From NCBI GenBank assembly GCA_035772785.1, contig JAOCPU010000018.1:487739-551738 (forward strand): 64,000 bases of DNA, read 5' to 3'. The DNA comes from Phlebiopsis flavidoalba. Lineage: Eukaryota; Basidiomycota; Agaricomycetes; Polyporales; Phanerochaetaceae. The notes under the pieces are model-generated. The model searched no databases, had not been told where the DNA came from, and was given only the letters and a program-made list of their open reading frames with translations. Of this stretch, positions 10,549 to 23,100 are shown one piece after another (position 1 is the stretch's first letter; the number at the start of each line of letters is the position of its first letter). The position numbers and the translations under genes are program-made.

Positions 10549-13379
10549 GCTCGCAGACATGGGACGTGGTCAAGTCGAGGATGTGTCGCCGAAGAACAAG
10601 AGGCTGGTCGGGTGGGCGCCTGTGTGCGGGGGCGCGGGAGTCCGAGCCCTGGGTTCTGTCTTGTCGCGAATCGGGATCCATTCCGACGCAGACAGCGGCG
10701 GGGCGGCGTTTTTAGGTCGCTAGGAGCGAGGACAGCATTCCGGTATTCCAAACTGGGTATGCAAATGTGGCCCTGGATTAAGTTTGCGTAGCCGAGATAG
10801 CCTGATCTCAGATTGTTTGGGTGTGCATGGGAACCCTGCGCAAACGACGAATTACGAAGTAACCATACCTCGCAAGCACCGTATTTCTGGACTCGAGCTC
10901 GGTGAATGTGACTGAGCACGCCATTTGCCAGCCTGGACTCCATAGGCGCGAGGTCATGGGAGAAGCTCCTGGGGCTGTGTTCTCAAGACACCGCGCAGGC
11001 GTAGGGAAAGGTATCCCTCGAAGGGTTGGGTCCCATGAAGAGATGGTGGTGATGAGAGCCCTGTGGGCTGTGCAGTGTGGTATTGCAGACCTGCGAATCC
11101 ATGGCCTGCCCTTGACGGAGCCACTTGGCTACTGGTTATACGTTACAGTCTACATCACCCTCTTTTGCGGCGCGCGGGCCGAGTCAATCTAGACTTTTCA
11201 TGGCGGATTCCGCAGTCGACGGACTACAGACGTTGGAATAGAACGTTGCTGTTACGAGATTCGTGGTACGCTTTTGAATGTGCACTCACAGGGTGCAACG
11301 CGATGGTTCGGGAGCGAGAAATTTTTTGCGCGAGCAAGTGTGCTTGGGAGCATGAAGCGAGGCATAGTAAGCCACATCTGCTGCTAGTGCGTGTCGCCGA
11401 CCTAAGATGGACGCTCTACCTGAAGAGTGCACTCGTCTGCATGGACGGCGCGGGTTTGGCTTGGTTGTGCGTCGGTGAACGACTGGCACACGGGCGAACA
11501 GACGAAGGCCAGAGGGGGGGTTAGGGGTGCACGCGCATCGCCGCGCTAGAAGTAGGCCCTGGTATGATGTAGGAGGAAAGCGGGGGGCGTGAATGAAAAA
11601 AGAAGGGACTGGGTTTGCGTTGTGACATCACTCGCGGCAATGACGGTGTGGCTGTGCGTCAGAGCTAGGCAAACCCAGACTGATGAACGGGGCACTCAAA
11701 GAGGCAGGTGGGGCCGAGCTGATCGCAGGGCTTGGCCGGATCAGCTGGCCGGGATCGCTCGCTCGACCAGATGGAGGGGCGACCCGTTTTAGGCATCGGC
11801 GTTCCTGGCCCTGCGGGCGGCCTCGGCAGGAGCAGGTACGCCTGGGCGAGGATATGACGACAAAATTGAGCACGCTCCATGGCTCTGCCACCTCTCTCCC
11901 CCCCACCGCGACCCAGGACCGCCACAATGGCCTCCTCATCATCCAAAAGCGTTCCGCAGGTACCAGGACAAGGCACCGCGCGCCTACTAGGGGTCCGGAA
12001 CTGCCTTTTAGTTAGGCCGCAATTTCCTCCTTCTCAAGATCCCCCTTCGGTCGCCAAAGCCGCCTACCGTCCGCGAGCCGTGGTTCGTGTCGTCAGGCCC
12101 GACGCCTCTGCCTCCAGGTGTCGCGTGTATCGAGGCGATGAGCGCCGATGTCATTTCTCTTGTTCTCGGGTGTTAAATACTATAGTTATGATTTTTTGCG
12201 TTCATTTGGCACCTGACGAGGGCTCAAGCTTGCGAGACAGCGCCCCTCTGACTGCGGCTCGACACTCTCCTGAAACTCGAAGCTAAACCTCGCCAACTCG
12301 CTGCTCATGCATTAGCAGACCACAACTGCCGCCACCCGATGCCCATCTACCGGCTGACTGCCATTACGGTGCGCGTCCTGCGCACTAGTGCCAGCCCCCT
12401 TGCCATCGCGACACCAGTGCGGGCGGCCGCAGTTGACGCTGTTGTGACGCTGCTCGAGTGGGCCGAGCGTGCTTCGCCCGTTCTCTGGTGCGCGAAGTAC
12501 GTGTTGTTAGTGGCGCAATAGAACTTCTGCAGAGAACGACCGATTGTTTCGATCACTTACTGACCCCGGGCCCTCCATGTTTCCGGACCCTTTCTCCCGC
12601 AGGTTACTTTGCGGAGAGTACGACTCCTCCTCTCTACTGGCGGCGTCAGCATCTGTATACCTCTGTCCGACCCCAAACTATTTAGCCCCGGCCGTCCTCA
12701 GTACCTAATCTCGACCGTATGGCGGCGCTCAGGACGCCCCCGCTCACTTTGGCTGTCCCGTCCCAAGATACTGTGTGCAGAGTCGCGACAAAATGTCCGC
12801 CTGCCGAGTTCTAGGGCCGGGATACTCCATGCGAACCCAGCTGAACCCTTTGATGGTCCCCCCTCGTACAAACTTTTTTTACTTCACACTCGATGTCTCG
12901 GGACAAGGCCCCCGCTGCTCAAGCAGGCCATCCTGGTCACGACCATTAGCAGGGCCCTTCTCTCATCTAGCGACGGGGCACCCGCGTCCCGAGGTTCCAA
13001 CCACAGACGCAAGTCTTATTCTGAGACACTGCAGAAGGCGGTAGCTCCAACGTCCGTATATCTCCCCTGAGCTCCACGAACCCCTCCTTGCCAGAGTCGG
13101 GCACGATGGTCTCCTGCCTCCTCTAACTAATCGCTTCCTCCCCACTGAAGGCGCACCTCAATAGGGGCCACGTTCTCCCCCACCGACGCCGCGCAGCCGC
13201 GGACCATCGTTTCTCGGAAAGTAAACACGTTCTAATCTAATTGGTGCAGATACATCGGCAGACCTTGTGTGCCTCTCCTTCGCGAAGCTCCTACTATCGC
13301 TGGACCTCCAATGGGGCCCAATGACTTATCCTTCTGCGGCCACCCTGCAGCGCAATACATTCGTGACCGTTTACGCCAC
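10549..13379. other. Region without an assignable gene
   Basis: 10.55-11.0 kb is probably the 5' leader of the TPR gene to its left. From 11.0 to 13.4 kb several frames of 60-150 codons occur on the plus strand (an ATG at 11926 opens MASSSSKSVPQVPGQGTARL; a 153-codon frame covers 12609-13070), but I recognise no domain. The sequence at 12.3-13.4 kb is Pro/Ser/Arg-biased in all frames. It may hold a real but heavily shifted gene. Confidence 0.3.
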
Positions 13380-14117
13380 GCAACGCATGCGCCATCACCA
13401 TCTAGCACGCGACCGCGCCGCAGCGAGCAAACCTCGCCGTAACTGCTCGTGGGCCAGCTGACTGCACCTCTCGCGCCGAGCTCGGACGCTCTGCGCTAAC
13501 CCCTCGACTTGCGACTGAAACAGCAGCCGCTTCTCAAGTGGGCCGCCGGCCCTGTCTTGCGCACGGCGCGGAGAAGCGACACTACCGCCGCACGGCCATC
13601 GGCGCCGCGCTGTCTCTGGTTCCTGCTGCGACGAGCGTGACGTCGTCCTTCTCGCAGAGGACTCGCCCGTTTCCCAGCCCGCACTCGGTCGTGAGCCCAC
13701 CCCCGGCCGGTCGCCGACGTACGTCGGGCCGCGTTCCGGAGCTTCGGCGCAGCGGCAGAGGGGGGGGCCTCCGCTGGGCCAGGGCGAGGCGCGCGGCGAG
13801 CATCGCGGGGCCCGTCTCCCGACGTTTTGGAGAGGAGCCCGGGGCCGGATTCGGAGGAGTAAGGGGCCGAGGACGTGTCTTATCCGACCCGCCGCCGCGA
13901 TGTCCGCGCGCAGGGCGGGCGTCGGCCTGCAGGCTTTCTCGCCGCCCCGAATGGCGCGCGCCTGCATGAAGCGGCGCGGTGGAATTTCTGGAGCCGCTCT
14001 AGGCGCGGTGCTCCAGGCGCGGTGAATGATGCTTGTCGTACGCGGACGCGCGGAATGAAATGTAACGTTCAAAAATCTGGCACCTTGTGGGTTGGGGTTC
14101 CGGGCAGTTCTACACAC
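13380..14117 (-). CDS. Unidentified GC-rich coding region
   Basis: A minus-strand stretch of about 240 codons stays open in a GC-rich block. Its distal part reads EKRLLFQSQVEGLAQ, then in neighbouring frames a V-R-E-L-A-type heptad, suggesting a short coiled coil. It ends with an LPPAYGEV-like tail if one base is removed near 13440. Upstream is Pro/Arg-rich (PTYVGDRPGVGSRPS near 13725). Coiled coil plus P-P-x-Y-type tail at the C-terminus is common in single-pass basidiomycete membrane proteins, but I cannot find a convincing membrane helix upstream. I do not recognise the family. The strand is preferred only because the heptads make sense there. Confidence 0.3.
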
Positions 14118-14439
14118 TTCCCCCGGCTCGGTGGTTCCTCTTCGTGTCTTCTCTCAGGATTCGGTTAATGCCTTAATCCAACCGACTTAGTCTCTGGCTT
14201 CTGGTTAGTCCTTCTTGCTGGCCCTTATCACCTCGCTTCGCATTTCCTCGCCTCGGCAAAACGACTTCTCTGAAACACTGCAGGAACACTAGATTCGTAT
14301 CATATCATCGGACCATTATCCCGCATTGGCGTACGGCAGTGTATTCTATCTACTCTTTGTTCTTCACTGGCAGAATAGAACATCCTAGGCGTCGTGTTAG
14401 TCCGCTTGGCTTTCGACCCGGAGCAAATATTTATTTCGA

Positions 14440-15777
14440 CGCAGTGCGCGCCTCACCTCACCCGATGATAGATGAGCAAGTGAAGGACGACGCTTCTGGG
14501 CTGCGCGACGGCGTTCTCGACGCCAAGAGATGCGCAGACGGTTTCCCTGCTCTTCGCGCGATGGAAGGCCACGCCGGCGCGACGCCACCTCTGCACGCCG
14601 TCGATCACGCTGCGTGTTTTGCGAATTTCTCGCACGGCGGGCAGCGACCCTAGCAAAGCGGGTTCCTTCTGACGCGTCACCGCGAGACTTCAGGCTGGGT
14701 TGACAGCTTCGGGACTCGCACGTCGTCGTTCATGCCATCACGCCTGGATTAATGCTACAATAAATGACACACAGATGCGGCGGCGCGCCGTGAGTATGCG
14801 TTGCAGGCGCGACCGCCTTCGCAAAGCTGCTGCCAACGACCGTCGCCCCACGCCGCCGCGACGCGCCCAGCACCGACGTCAAAACTCGCTGCTCGAGCAG
14901 CGCAGCTCAGACCGCGCTGTAGCACGCGCCGCAGCTCCGTTCTCGCGCGCCGCCGGAGTCCACGCGATCGCCGCACCGCCACGACGGCGAGACATGCGCG
15001 CCAGCATGATGTTCCTGTGCCCACGTCAGTCTCTCACGTTCACGTGCAGGGGGCACGCGCCACTCACCGCTGATGACGTGCTGCGCGTGCAGCACCGCTA
15101 TTCTCTGAGCGCGTGCGCGCACCGCTCCAGCTGTGTAGTCAAAGTCCGCGCGGGGTACGCGTCGAGCGCGGGGGCTGTACAGCACCGCGCGCGCGCGGTG
15201 GCGCGGCGACGCGCCGCACGCGCTCGGGCAGCAGCGCGCGACGAGCCCGCGCCGCGTTCGCGGGGGCGGGCAGCGCAAGCGGTCTGGCCCGAGCGTGCTC
15301 GCCGCGACGGCCTTGGCGGCGTGTGCAGGAGCTGCGCGAGGAGCGGCGGCGCGCGAGCTCGCAGCATCGGCACGCGCGGCGTGGGCGCCGTCGTGCGTGG
15401 CCGGAGGCGCACGACGGTGTGTGTGCGCGGCGCAAAGTCGAGGATGACCCCGCCGGGGCTCTTTGGGTGGCGGGGGAGCACTGGCAGTGCACGATGCAGT
15501 TCAGGCACCAGGGCTTGTTTCTCGGTGTTGGCGCGAGTGAGGACCTTGTAAGGTGAGTTAGTATGGGATGTGTGTGGCGTTGTAGCGAGGAGGAGTTGGT
15601 GCGAACCCCGGTGATGATCCCGAGGTAGCGTTGGGGTTCGTCTTTGGGTCCGCGCGAGGAGGCTTCTGTCGCGCCTCCCCCGGTGGCAGGTGGGCCACGG
15701 CGCCTCGCTGTCCCACGGTCAGCGACACTTGGCAGTCGCCAGGTATATGGCAGTGTCACTCGTTCGGGCTCTTCCAT
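14440..15777 (-). CDS. Putative GC-rich gene, product unknown
   Basis: A very GC-rich block with long frames on both strands (283 codons plus at 14700-15551; 212 codons minus at 15777-15139). I favour the minus strand. It starts with MEEPERVTLPYTW and reaches ALVPELHRALPVLPRHPK and GGVILDFAPRTHTVV. It becomes Ala/Arg-rich, then finishes with a less biased helical segment (VREIRKTRSVIDGVQRW, GVAFHRAKSRE near 14640-14550) before a stop. No family is recognised. The Ala/Arg-rich middle may be noise from translating GC-rich DNA in the wrong frame. Treat this as a region to inspect, not a gene model. Confidence 0.25.
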
Positions 15778-18079
15778 GTGACCAAGACCGTCTCAGCGGC
15801 ACCCACGTCCTAACGGGAAGGGTTGCAGGGCCTGCGAAAAAAGGAGTGCCAAGGCCGGCTTGGTCTTCGGCCCTTCCTTGTGTTGGTCTTTGTCTTTGGG
15901 AAATGCATCGGCTGCGGCAGCACAGTAGAGTTAGGAGGCCTCAGCGGGAAGAGGGGGGGGTACGGGAGACATTGCGACGAGCAGGCCCTTATATAGCGAC
16001 CCAACGCTTGTCCTTAGGCCACATTGGCCCACCGACACTCGAGTCAGGCAAACGTCTGTGGCCAGCCAGAACACGCATAGCCGGGTACCCTCAAGTGGGC
16101 CCCCCGCGTCGTCGTGCCCGTGTAATGCTGCCCAGCACACCGTTGGTTCACGATCAGACGCCACAACACAGGGGGTCATTACTTTCGCCATTCCTGTAGG
16201 CCATTCCTTACACGATTCCTCAAGTAGCCCGATGAACGGACGGACAAAGTCTCTGGCTGACGGACAGACGCACCTGACAGGTACTGCCTGGCCAAAGGAC
16301 AGTGCGAGTGCGAAATGAACAGACGGTGCCACTAGCCCGATCGCAGAAACACAAAACGCACCGATCTGTCCTCGAGGCAGCAACAATACCACGGCGGTTG
16401 GCGCGCGGAAGCCGCCAGCCATAAGTGACACTCCCGTTTAGGACTAGTGGCGTGGTGCATACACGACGGTCCCCCCACTGACAAACGCGGTGCCGACAGA
16501 GGGGGACGGAGGGAGGGAGAGAGAACAAGGAAGGAAATTTGCTGTTCGATTGTATTGTACGCGTAATTTAGTCTCACATCAGGAGCAGTGCAGAGCCAGT
16601 GTCGACGACGGTCTGTTACAAGCGAGGGAGAGAGAGATCAGTGAGGTGGTGGAAGAAGAGGCGTGCAATAGGAGAAATTCCAACAAGGGGGGCAAAAGGG
16701 GAAGATACAACAACGACGGCGACGACGAGGCAGGTCCGCGCGCTCTTTGTGGGGCCGGTCGTTTGTTGAGGGTAACGAGACGAGGACGTGTCGTGGTCAG
16801 AGGGGTGCGGGGGAAAGACTTGGCGAGGGACTTTGGAAATATAATAGATAGGATGGAGCGGCTATAAACACGGGCGAAGGCGGGCGGGGACGGCGAAAGG
16901 AACAGGAAAGGATCGTGTTTCGTGGTTGTCGAAAGTGTTAAACTTTTGGCACAACAGCGCGGCGGTTGGGGGCAGAGAAACGCAAAGTGCCGTGCGGACG
17001 AGGGGGTTCGCATTTTTTTCCGCTCCGTTAGTCCGCGAGATCCCCATGACACCACCGTCGTCGTCGTATGCTCTCCCCGCCTACACCGATCTCAGCCCCC
17101 GCGTCCACCGCCAGATCCAGCCCTCGTGCCAGATCCAGATCACCACATTCTGGCCGGTTTCCTTTTCCAGCGTGACCCGAGCAACGACGACCCACAGTGC
17201 GACAAAGAGTTATTGAAAAGAGAAAAAGTAGAAGATACAGGGCGGGGCCAAGGAATTGTGTGTTGTGTAGATTGCCCATCGAGGCGCAAAATGACGAATG
17301 GCGGACGGTTGACCTGACATGCGTGTTGTGCCACATGACTCAAGGCCCATCTTTGTTGGCGTCGGTCCTTTTTCTTCTGCTTTCAGCAGTGGCGGCGTGG
17401 GTGTTGGGGACCGCGCACATGTTTTCCAACCAGCAAGTGCTAGTGAGGCTGCCGTGGTAGTGGCAGTCGTGGCTAATAAAATTCAGATCTTTCTACGATG
17501 CGGGCTTTCAATCATCTTGTCGTTTGGGCCCGTGCCTCTCCCCCCCCCGTAAGAGACGTGAATTCAGAATGAACCATGGACATTCGGGGATGTATAAGGC
17601 AACGTCGCGCGATGCACGTGGAAGGAGACAGCGATACTGCAACTCAATCAACATGGATCAGGAGCACCAGTCACGGTCTCGATCTCCGCACCTCATGTGA
17701 CATCCTTACGTGCGCAACTTTCATTGCCGTTTTGCCCTAGGCTAACCTTAAGCTGTTAGACGACAATCGGCTCTGTGTGCACACAAGTAACTATTCGAGA
17801 GCGCATGTGAGTAACATCCGTCCCGAGGATAGACAGTCTTTCAAGGTGCAAGAGACTCAGTAACGCATGTACTCATTCGTTATTCCGGCTGTGAAGACAG
17901 CTGACGAGGTGACCTGGACCAGTCTGAGTCAGCCTTCGGAGTAGGGGAAGATTGGCAGGCGGTCCAGCGACAATACATATAAAAAAGCACAGCGAGGACG
18001 CGCCTCAAAACGTGCCCCCGACACGACCCTTTCTGCACTGCCGTTCGCTTGATGTGCGGTGGATAAAGACGACTACGCA
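15778..18079. other. Region without an assignable gene; purine-rich tract
   Basis: No domain recognised. 16490-16720 is strongly purine-rich on the plus strand (runs of GGGAGGGAGAGAGA type), so the opposite strand is pyrimidine-rich like a fungal promoter or leader. A short plus-strand frame begins MTPPSSSYALPAYTDLSP at 17047 without further support. The 17500-18080 part lies where the last exon of the PP1 gene should be, but that exon is not visible. Confidence 0.35.
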
Positions 18080-19193
18080 CCTGATGAGCTCTGCCATATG
18101 AGGTCCATGTCATGTTTCTGGCAGGAAAATCGCGAGACAACGTCTCGGGCCAAAAAACGTGAATGATACTCCACGATCTTCTCTGACCATCCCGTAATCT
18201 CCTTGTCCGGGTCTGACCACAGGAGATCACAAAGCAGACCTGGTTTTGATGAGTCATGTCAGTACCGCGCTTATATGCCAGCCAAGCCGACTGTGGTCGC
18301 AATCTGTGGGCCACGTACCGATGTCGGGGACGTCGCGTGGGTCGCATGACTCTGCGGATCTGCGCCCATTGACTGGAGATCAGGGCGAGAGACCATGACC
18401 CGTGCATGGTGAAGATTTTCTCGTCGATAATGGCGGCGATGGGCAGGCAGTTGAAGCAGTCGGTGAACGTCTTCCAGAGCTTGATGTTGTACCGCCGTTT
18501 GCCTGCGAGGGCGTAAAAAGGAGCGCAGGAAAGGGTGCACGGGCCGGCGGATGAGCCACCGGGGCGCACAATGCAGAAAGGGGCGACGCACATTCATCGT
18601 AGAAAACCGTAGATTCGGTTGATGCTCGCACACTCGTGGTTGCCCCTCAGCACAAAGAAGTTCTCAGGGTACTTGATTTTGTACGCGAGTAGCAGGCAGA
18701 TGGTCTCCAGCGATTGCTTGCCACGGTCGACGTAGTCTCCTAGGAAGAGGTAGTTGGCTTCTGGCGGGAAGCCGCCGTACTCGAATAGCCGGAGCAGATC
18801 ATAGTACTTGGCCGTGGATGTCTCCTGCAGAAAAGGATCGCGCGATGCGTCAGGGGCGCCGCACACGCCCGCCGCGGGCACGGCGGTCGACAGAGCGGGA
18901 ACACGTACCACATATCTTGATGGGTGCCTCGAGCTCGAGCAAGAAGATGGGGCTGGTTTGATAAAAATTTCCCGCGCCTTGGTGCACAGATACTTTATCT
19001 CAAGGTACTCCTGGAGCTGCACGGGCTTGCCTGGACGGTTGCCGCGGACTGGGCAAAACGGGGCGGGGGTGGCACGCGTCAGGAGGACCGTCGGCAGAAG
19101 CGTCGTGGCGACCCGGGGCACAGTCAGCGGCTCACCTTCCAAAAGACGGTCAATGACCGAGTCGAGATCGATTTCTGTCGTCGTGTCCGCCAT
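18080..19193 (-). CDS. GLC7: Protein phosphatase 1 catalytic subunit, last exon not found
   Basis: Minus strand from ATG 19193 ([19 protein letters not shown]). Introns lie at 19135-19049, 18908-18825, 18591-18503 and 18318-18240. Conserved blocks follow in order: [42 protein letters not shown] (metal-binding DxH), [101 protein letters not shown] and [14 protein letters not shown]. After correcting one lost and a few extra bases come [32 protein letters not shown]1 dephosphorylates Ser/Thr in cell cycle and glycogen control. At the donor after AHQ (about 18080) the terminal exon (VVEDGYEFF... with the NYCGEF loop) is missing from the next 600 bases. All other breaks look like sequencing indels. 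Confidence 0.92.
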
Positions 19194-20129
19194 TACACAA
19201 CGTGTCCGCGAGAGCGCCGGGTGCTCGTGGGTGGGTACGTGTGCTCGCGGGGCGTGCGGTCGTTAGAGAGAAGGGAAAACAGGCGTGGGGGGCCGTGGCA
19301 AGTGGGAGATCGGTGCGGGCAGCAGGTGATGTACTGGGGCGTGGAAAGAAAATATAAAAGCCGTCGGCGGGGCGTTTTGGCGGTGCTGGCGGCGAGGAAA
19401 CGAAGGCGTCGGATGTCAGTAAAGGACAGAAGGCCCCGCTGCCGACAGGAATGCAGAAAAAGTGCAAGGATGAGTTGTAAGCTGCGGCCTAACACAAGTG
19501 ATAACGAGCGTTCGATGCAGACCGACCCGCAACGCGGCTGGGCCCCGTCACGCGTCACGTCTTTGGCGGGCGGAGTCCCAAGCATCAGTGGCCGGGTAAG
19601 CCTGATGTCACGGCCACTACAACACCGTCTGCTTACCCGCTGCTTACCCGGGGCGTGACACGGTGCAGAATCGCACGAGGTGGCGAAAGATTGACCATCA
19701 TGGCGGGTCTGGGCCCCGACCACGGCATGCCTCAATCTTCTTGTGCTCGCCATAGAAACTTTACACAAAGAGAAACAGCCTCGCGCGCTAGGAGCATAGA
19801 AGAGGGTATAGATCCAGCGATGTACACAAATACAACATGTATTACTAATTCCACCCTCGCCGGTCCAGACCATCATCAGAATGGAGACTCGAGAGAGGCG
19901 TGGAGCATCGTAAGGTACCGTATCAAACTAACAAACAGGCATAGCGCAAGAAACGGATGCGAGTGAGGGTGGAGGTGTCCGGCAAAGCGGGGGACGGTTA
20001 GGGTGCGAGAACTCAAAGGGGGTCCGTGCAAGATCATAGCAGTGTCGGCGTAAAATGTCGTGTCTTCATGAATAAATCCAAACACAAATAACAGGGTAGC
20101 CGCAGGGTCGCGGGAGCCTAGCTCGGCGG
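19194..20129. other. Intergenic, PP1 promoter side
   Basis: About 940 bases between the PP1 start and the end of the PH-domain gene. The first 200 bases upstream of PP1 (19200-19450) are GC-rich and pyrimidine-rich on the minus strand, fitting its 5' leader. No gene is recognised; small frames on both strands lack support. Confidence 0.4.
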
Positions 20130-23100
20130 CGCGAGGTGCTGCCACTGGCGTTGTTTATTGTCGCTGTTACCATTGTTGTTTTGTGCCCCGGTTGCAGCAT
20201 CTGTGCGGCGGCGGGCTCTGCGACGACGGGGCGTCTGGAGGGGGGTGGCACACGATCAGGGCCCGCCCGAAGAGCAGAAGGGATCAGCAGCGAAACTCAC
20301 CCGAGGGAAAATGGGGACCCTTAGGCATACGGACGCTCGTCCAAGTCTAACGCAATGTTTCGTGGCGGCCTGGATGCCCTGTCGCTCACAGGATCAGCGC
20401 AAATCTCACCAGATCGTATCTCGCGCGCACGCACCTCGATCCACTCGATCACGGCCGGCACGTCTCGCGCCTGCAGCAGGAACTGCTCGCCCTCCATGCG
20501 CACGCGGATGACGTTCTTGCGCTTCACGTAGTCGCTCGCGAGCCCGCTCTCCGCCGCCTGCAGCGTGTACCGCCGGATGAGGTCCTTCGCGTCCGGCTCC
20601 GGGATCGGCATGTGCGACGAGCTCGAGAGCATCGAAAACGTGCGAGATGGGCCGGCGGCGCGCTCACCCGGCGACGACCCGCCGCTCGACGCGATGGACG
20701 TGTCGTCCGGTCGACTGCCGGCTGCCGCGTCTTGAGCCCGTCAGCGCAGTAGAGGACGCTGAAGGCGACGTCCGAGCGGAATCCATCGACTGTCTCCGGG
20801 GCGTCGAGGACGTCGAGCTGCGCGCTTCGTCCCTGGTCGTGTCCAGACTCATGCGCGAGTTGCTCGCGCTGCACGGCTGGTTCTTTCTTCTCCTGCCGGT
20901 GTGATCTTGGATGTAGCAAATTGTGCAGCTTCGAGCGCGACGGTGGTGGTGCACAAGGCGCCGCAGACGTCGACGCACCGTCGGCTCACCGCAGCTCCCT
21001 CCGCCTGGGCCGCCTCGCTCTTCGTCGGGTCCTGCCTTCTCTCCTCCGCGCGCACCCCACTCACGCGAATAGCCCCCGACGGGCCCACCGCACTCGGATC
21101 GATGCTCGTCTTGTCGCCAACACCGACCGTGCGCTCCCACCAGTCCTCAATCACACACATTGTGGATCTGGTACATAAAACGCGGAACATGGTGCCCTCG
21201 AGAATACACAGCGCGCGTTTTCCACTTGCGATCCTTGCTCTGCACGCCCGGCGCGTTGAACATATCCATCTTCCGCGGCATCACCGCCGCGAGGTAGACC
21301 GCGTTCGTGTACCCCGGCAGCAGCTCCTTGCCCTCCTCCTCCCGCGGCTGCACCCACCCGGGCTCTGGTGCTGCATGAACGCCGGGTACGGCGGCGGCTC
21401 CGACGCGGGGTTGTACATCCCCAGCCCAGGCAGCGAGCGCTGGCGCCGCAGCGCGAGCGGCGACGCGCGTGCGCTCGCGGGGACGGAGGGGCCCGCTGTT
21501 TCCTCGGGTGTGTCGCGAGTGTTTGCGGTCGTGTAGTCTGGCACGCGGCTCTTGCGGTTGTCCGAAAGCGAGTGCTGTACCTCCTTGTCCTTGGGTTTGC
21601 TCGTCATAAGTAGATTTACCATACTTTTTCGACGTCTGGTTGTACAATCCTGGGCGCGGTGACGCATGCGGCATCGGCACCGTCTTCGGCGCGACAACAT
21701 CGCTGTGGAAATCCGTCGGCCGCGGCGTACGCACCGGCTCCTGGTGCGCGCTCGTCTCGGGCAGCTTGGACGTAAAATAGTCTGTCGGATGTACGTTGGG
21801 CGTCGCGATCTTCCGGAACGGCGCCACCGAGGCGTGCGCAGGATATCCGTCGGCGGGACGGGGTCCGTCGGCGTGAAATACACCGTCCCGCGCTGTGGCC
21901 TCCGCGACGGCCAAAGCACCAGGCGTCGGCAGTTGCGGCGGAACCCGATGCCCAGCGGCGACGTGTCGACCGCGGGGAGGGTCCGCGGGCACGCGCGGGC
22001 TGCGCGAGGAGCGACGGCGGGAGCGGCGAGCGCAGGCGGCGGCCCATGCCGGGGACCTCGACGGGCGCGCCCTCGGCGCTGGGCGAGCTGGCGTCGCGTG
22101 GCGTCGGGCGCGGCCCCACGTCGGCGTCCTCGTCGCTCGCGCGCCCCTCGTCCTCCTCGTCCTCCAGCACGTCCTCCATCTCGTCGAGCCCCGCGTTCTC
22201 GTGGTCCGCCGCGTGCGTGTCCATGTCGCTCGGCACCCCGCGCATCGGCAGCGCGGGCATGCTCCGCAGCCGCATGGGGCTTGCTCATCTGCGCGGCAGT
22301 CGGCGGGCGGCGCGGGGGGTGTCGGTGGGGGCAGGATGGGCAGCGTGAGTGATGGATCGGGCATCGGCCGCTGGACGATGGACGGCGTCAGGCGCGCGCT
22401 GCCTTGCGCGCGTACCGCCTGCCATCATCGGAGGTGGGAGAGACGCAAGGCGAGGATGTATGGCTCGCGGAGTGCCTTGTTCAGATATCGCAGGGGTTGC
22501 ATGTATGTGTAGTTGATGGTGTGCTGGTGACAGTTCCACAGCGTCAGGAGTGTAGCATTGGGCGATACTAGATTGCGGCGCTCTTCCGAGGGTAGTGATT
22601 GTGATTCGGAGAGACAAGGGGACATGGTCTCTATCGTGCCATTCTGGAGAGCAGGTGTCCCGGGACGTTGAAATTTCAGGGGAGGCGATTTTGGGCGCGT
22701 CTACCGCAGCAGGCGGCCGCCGTGGGGTGTATGCGTGTCGCCAGCAGGGCCCAGCAGAGGCTCAACGGTGATGGGGATGCATATGTTCGCGCGACGCTGT
22801 GGAAACTCATTCGTCACAGAAGACCATTATTAGCACGCAAGATCAATGTCCCTCCAGGTAGGTTTAACGCACCTCCTGACGAAGTGGAGTCGCTCATGCC
22901 GCCTATCCGACGCTGCTGCTGATTGGAACATCATCTCCGGAGCGGCTGCGGCTCTGGCGACCGCATGGCTCTCCAGTGACCTGTCCGCGGGGATAATTTC
23001 TATCGCCTCTTGGCGACCTGCGGGAGGCCGTCGATGGGTTATCCTCGCAGACCCAGGTCGACGGGGAGGCAGGCCGGCGGGTGGTGCGTGAATGTGCGCT

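Noticed and set aside
14900..15520. FYVE zinc-finger (Pep7-like) reading of ALPVLPRHPK
   Set aside because: The required cysteine pairs are not present in a consistent frame, so the resemblance is too weak.
14700..15551. 283-codon plus-strand open frame
   Set aside because: Ala/Arg-dominated translation in GC-rich DNA with no domain. The opposite strand gives more varied segments, so this is probably a composition shadow.
15600..15777. NudC/CS-domain N-terminus suggested by LPYTW near 15770
   Set aside because: The following residues do not continue the CS-domain strand pattern in any frame.
21895..22512. 205-codon plus-strand frame and its neighbours
   Set aside because: Opposite strand of the basic/acidic low-complexity part of the PH-domain gene; no domain.
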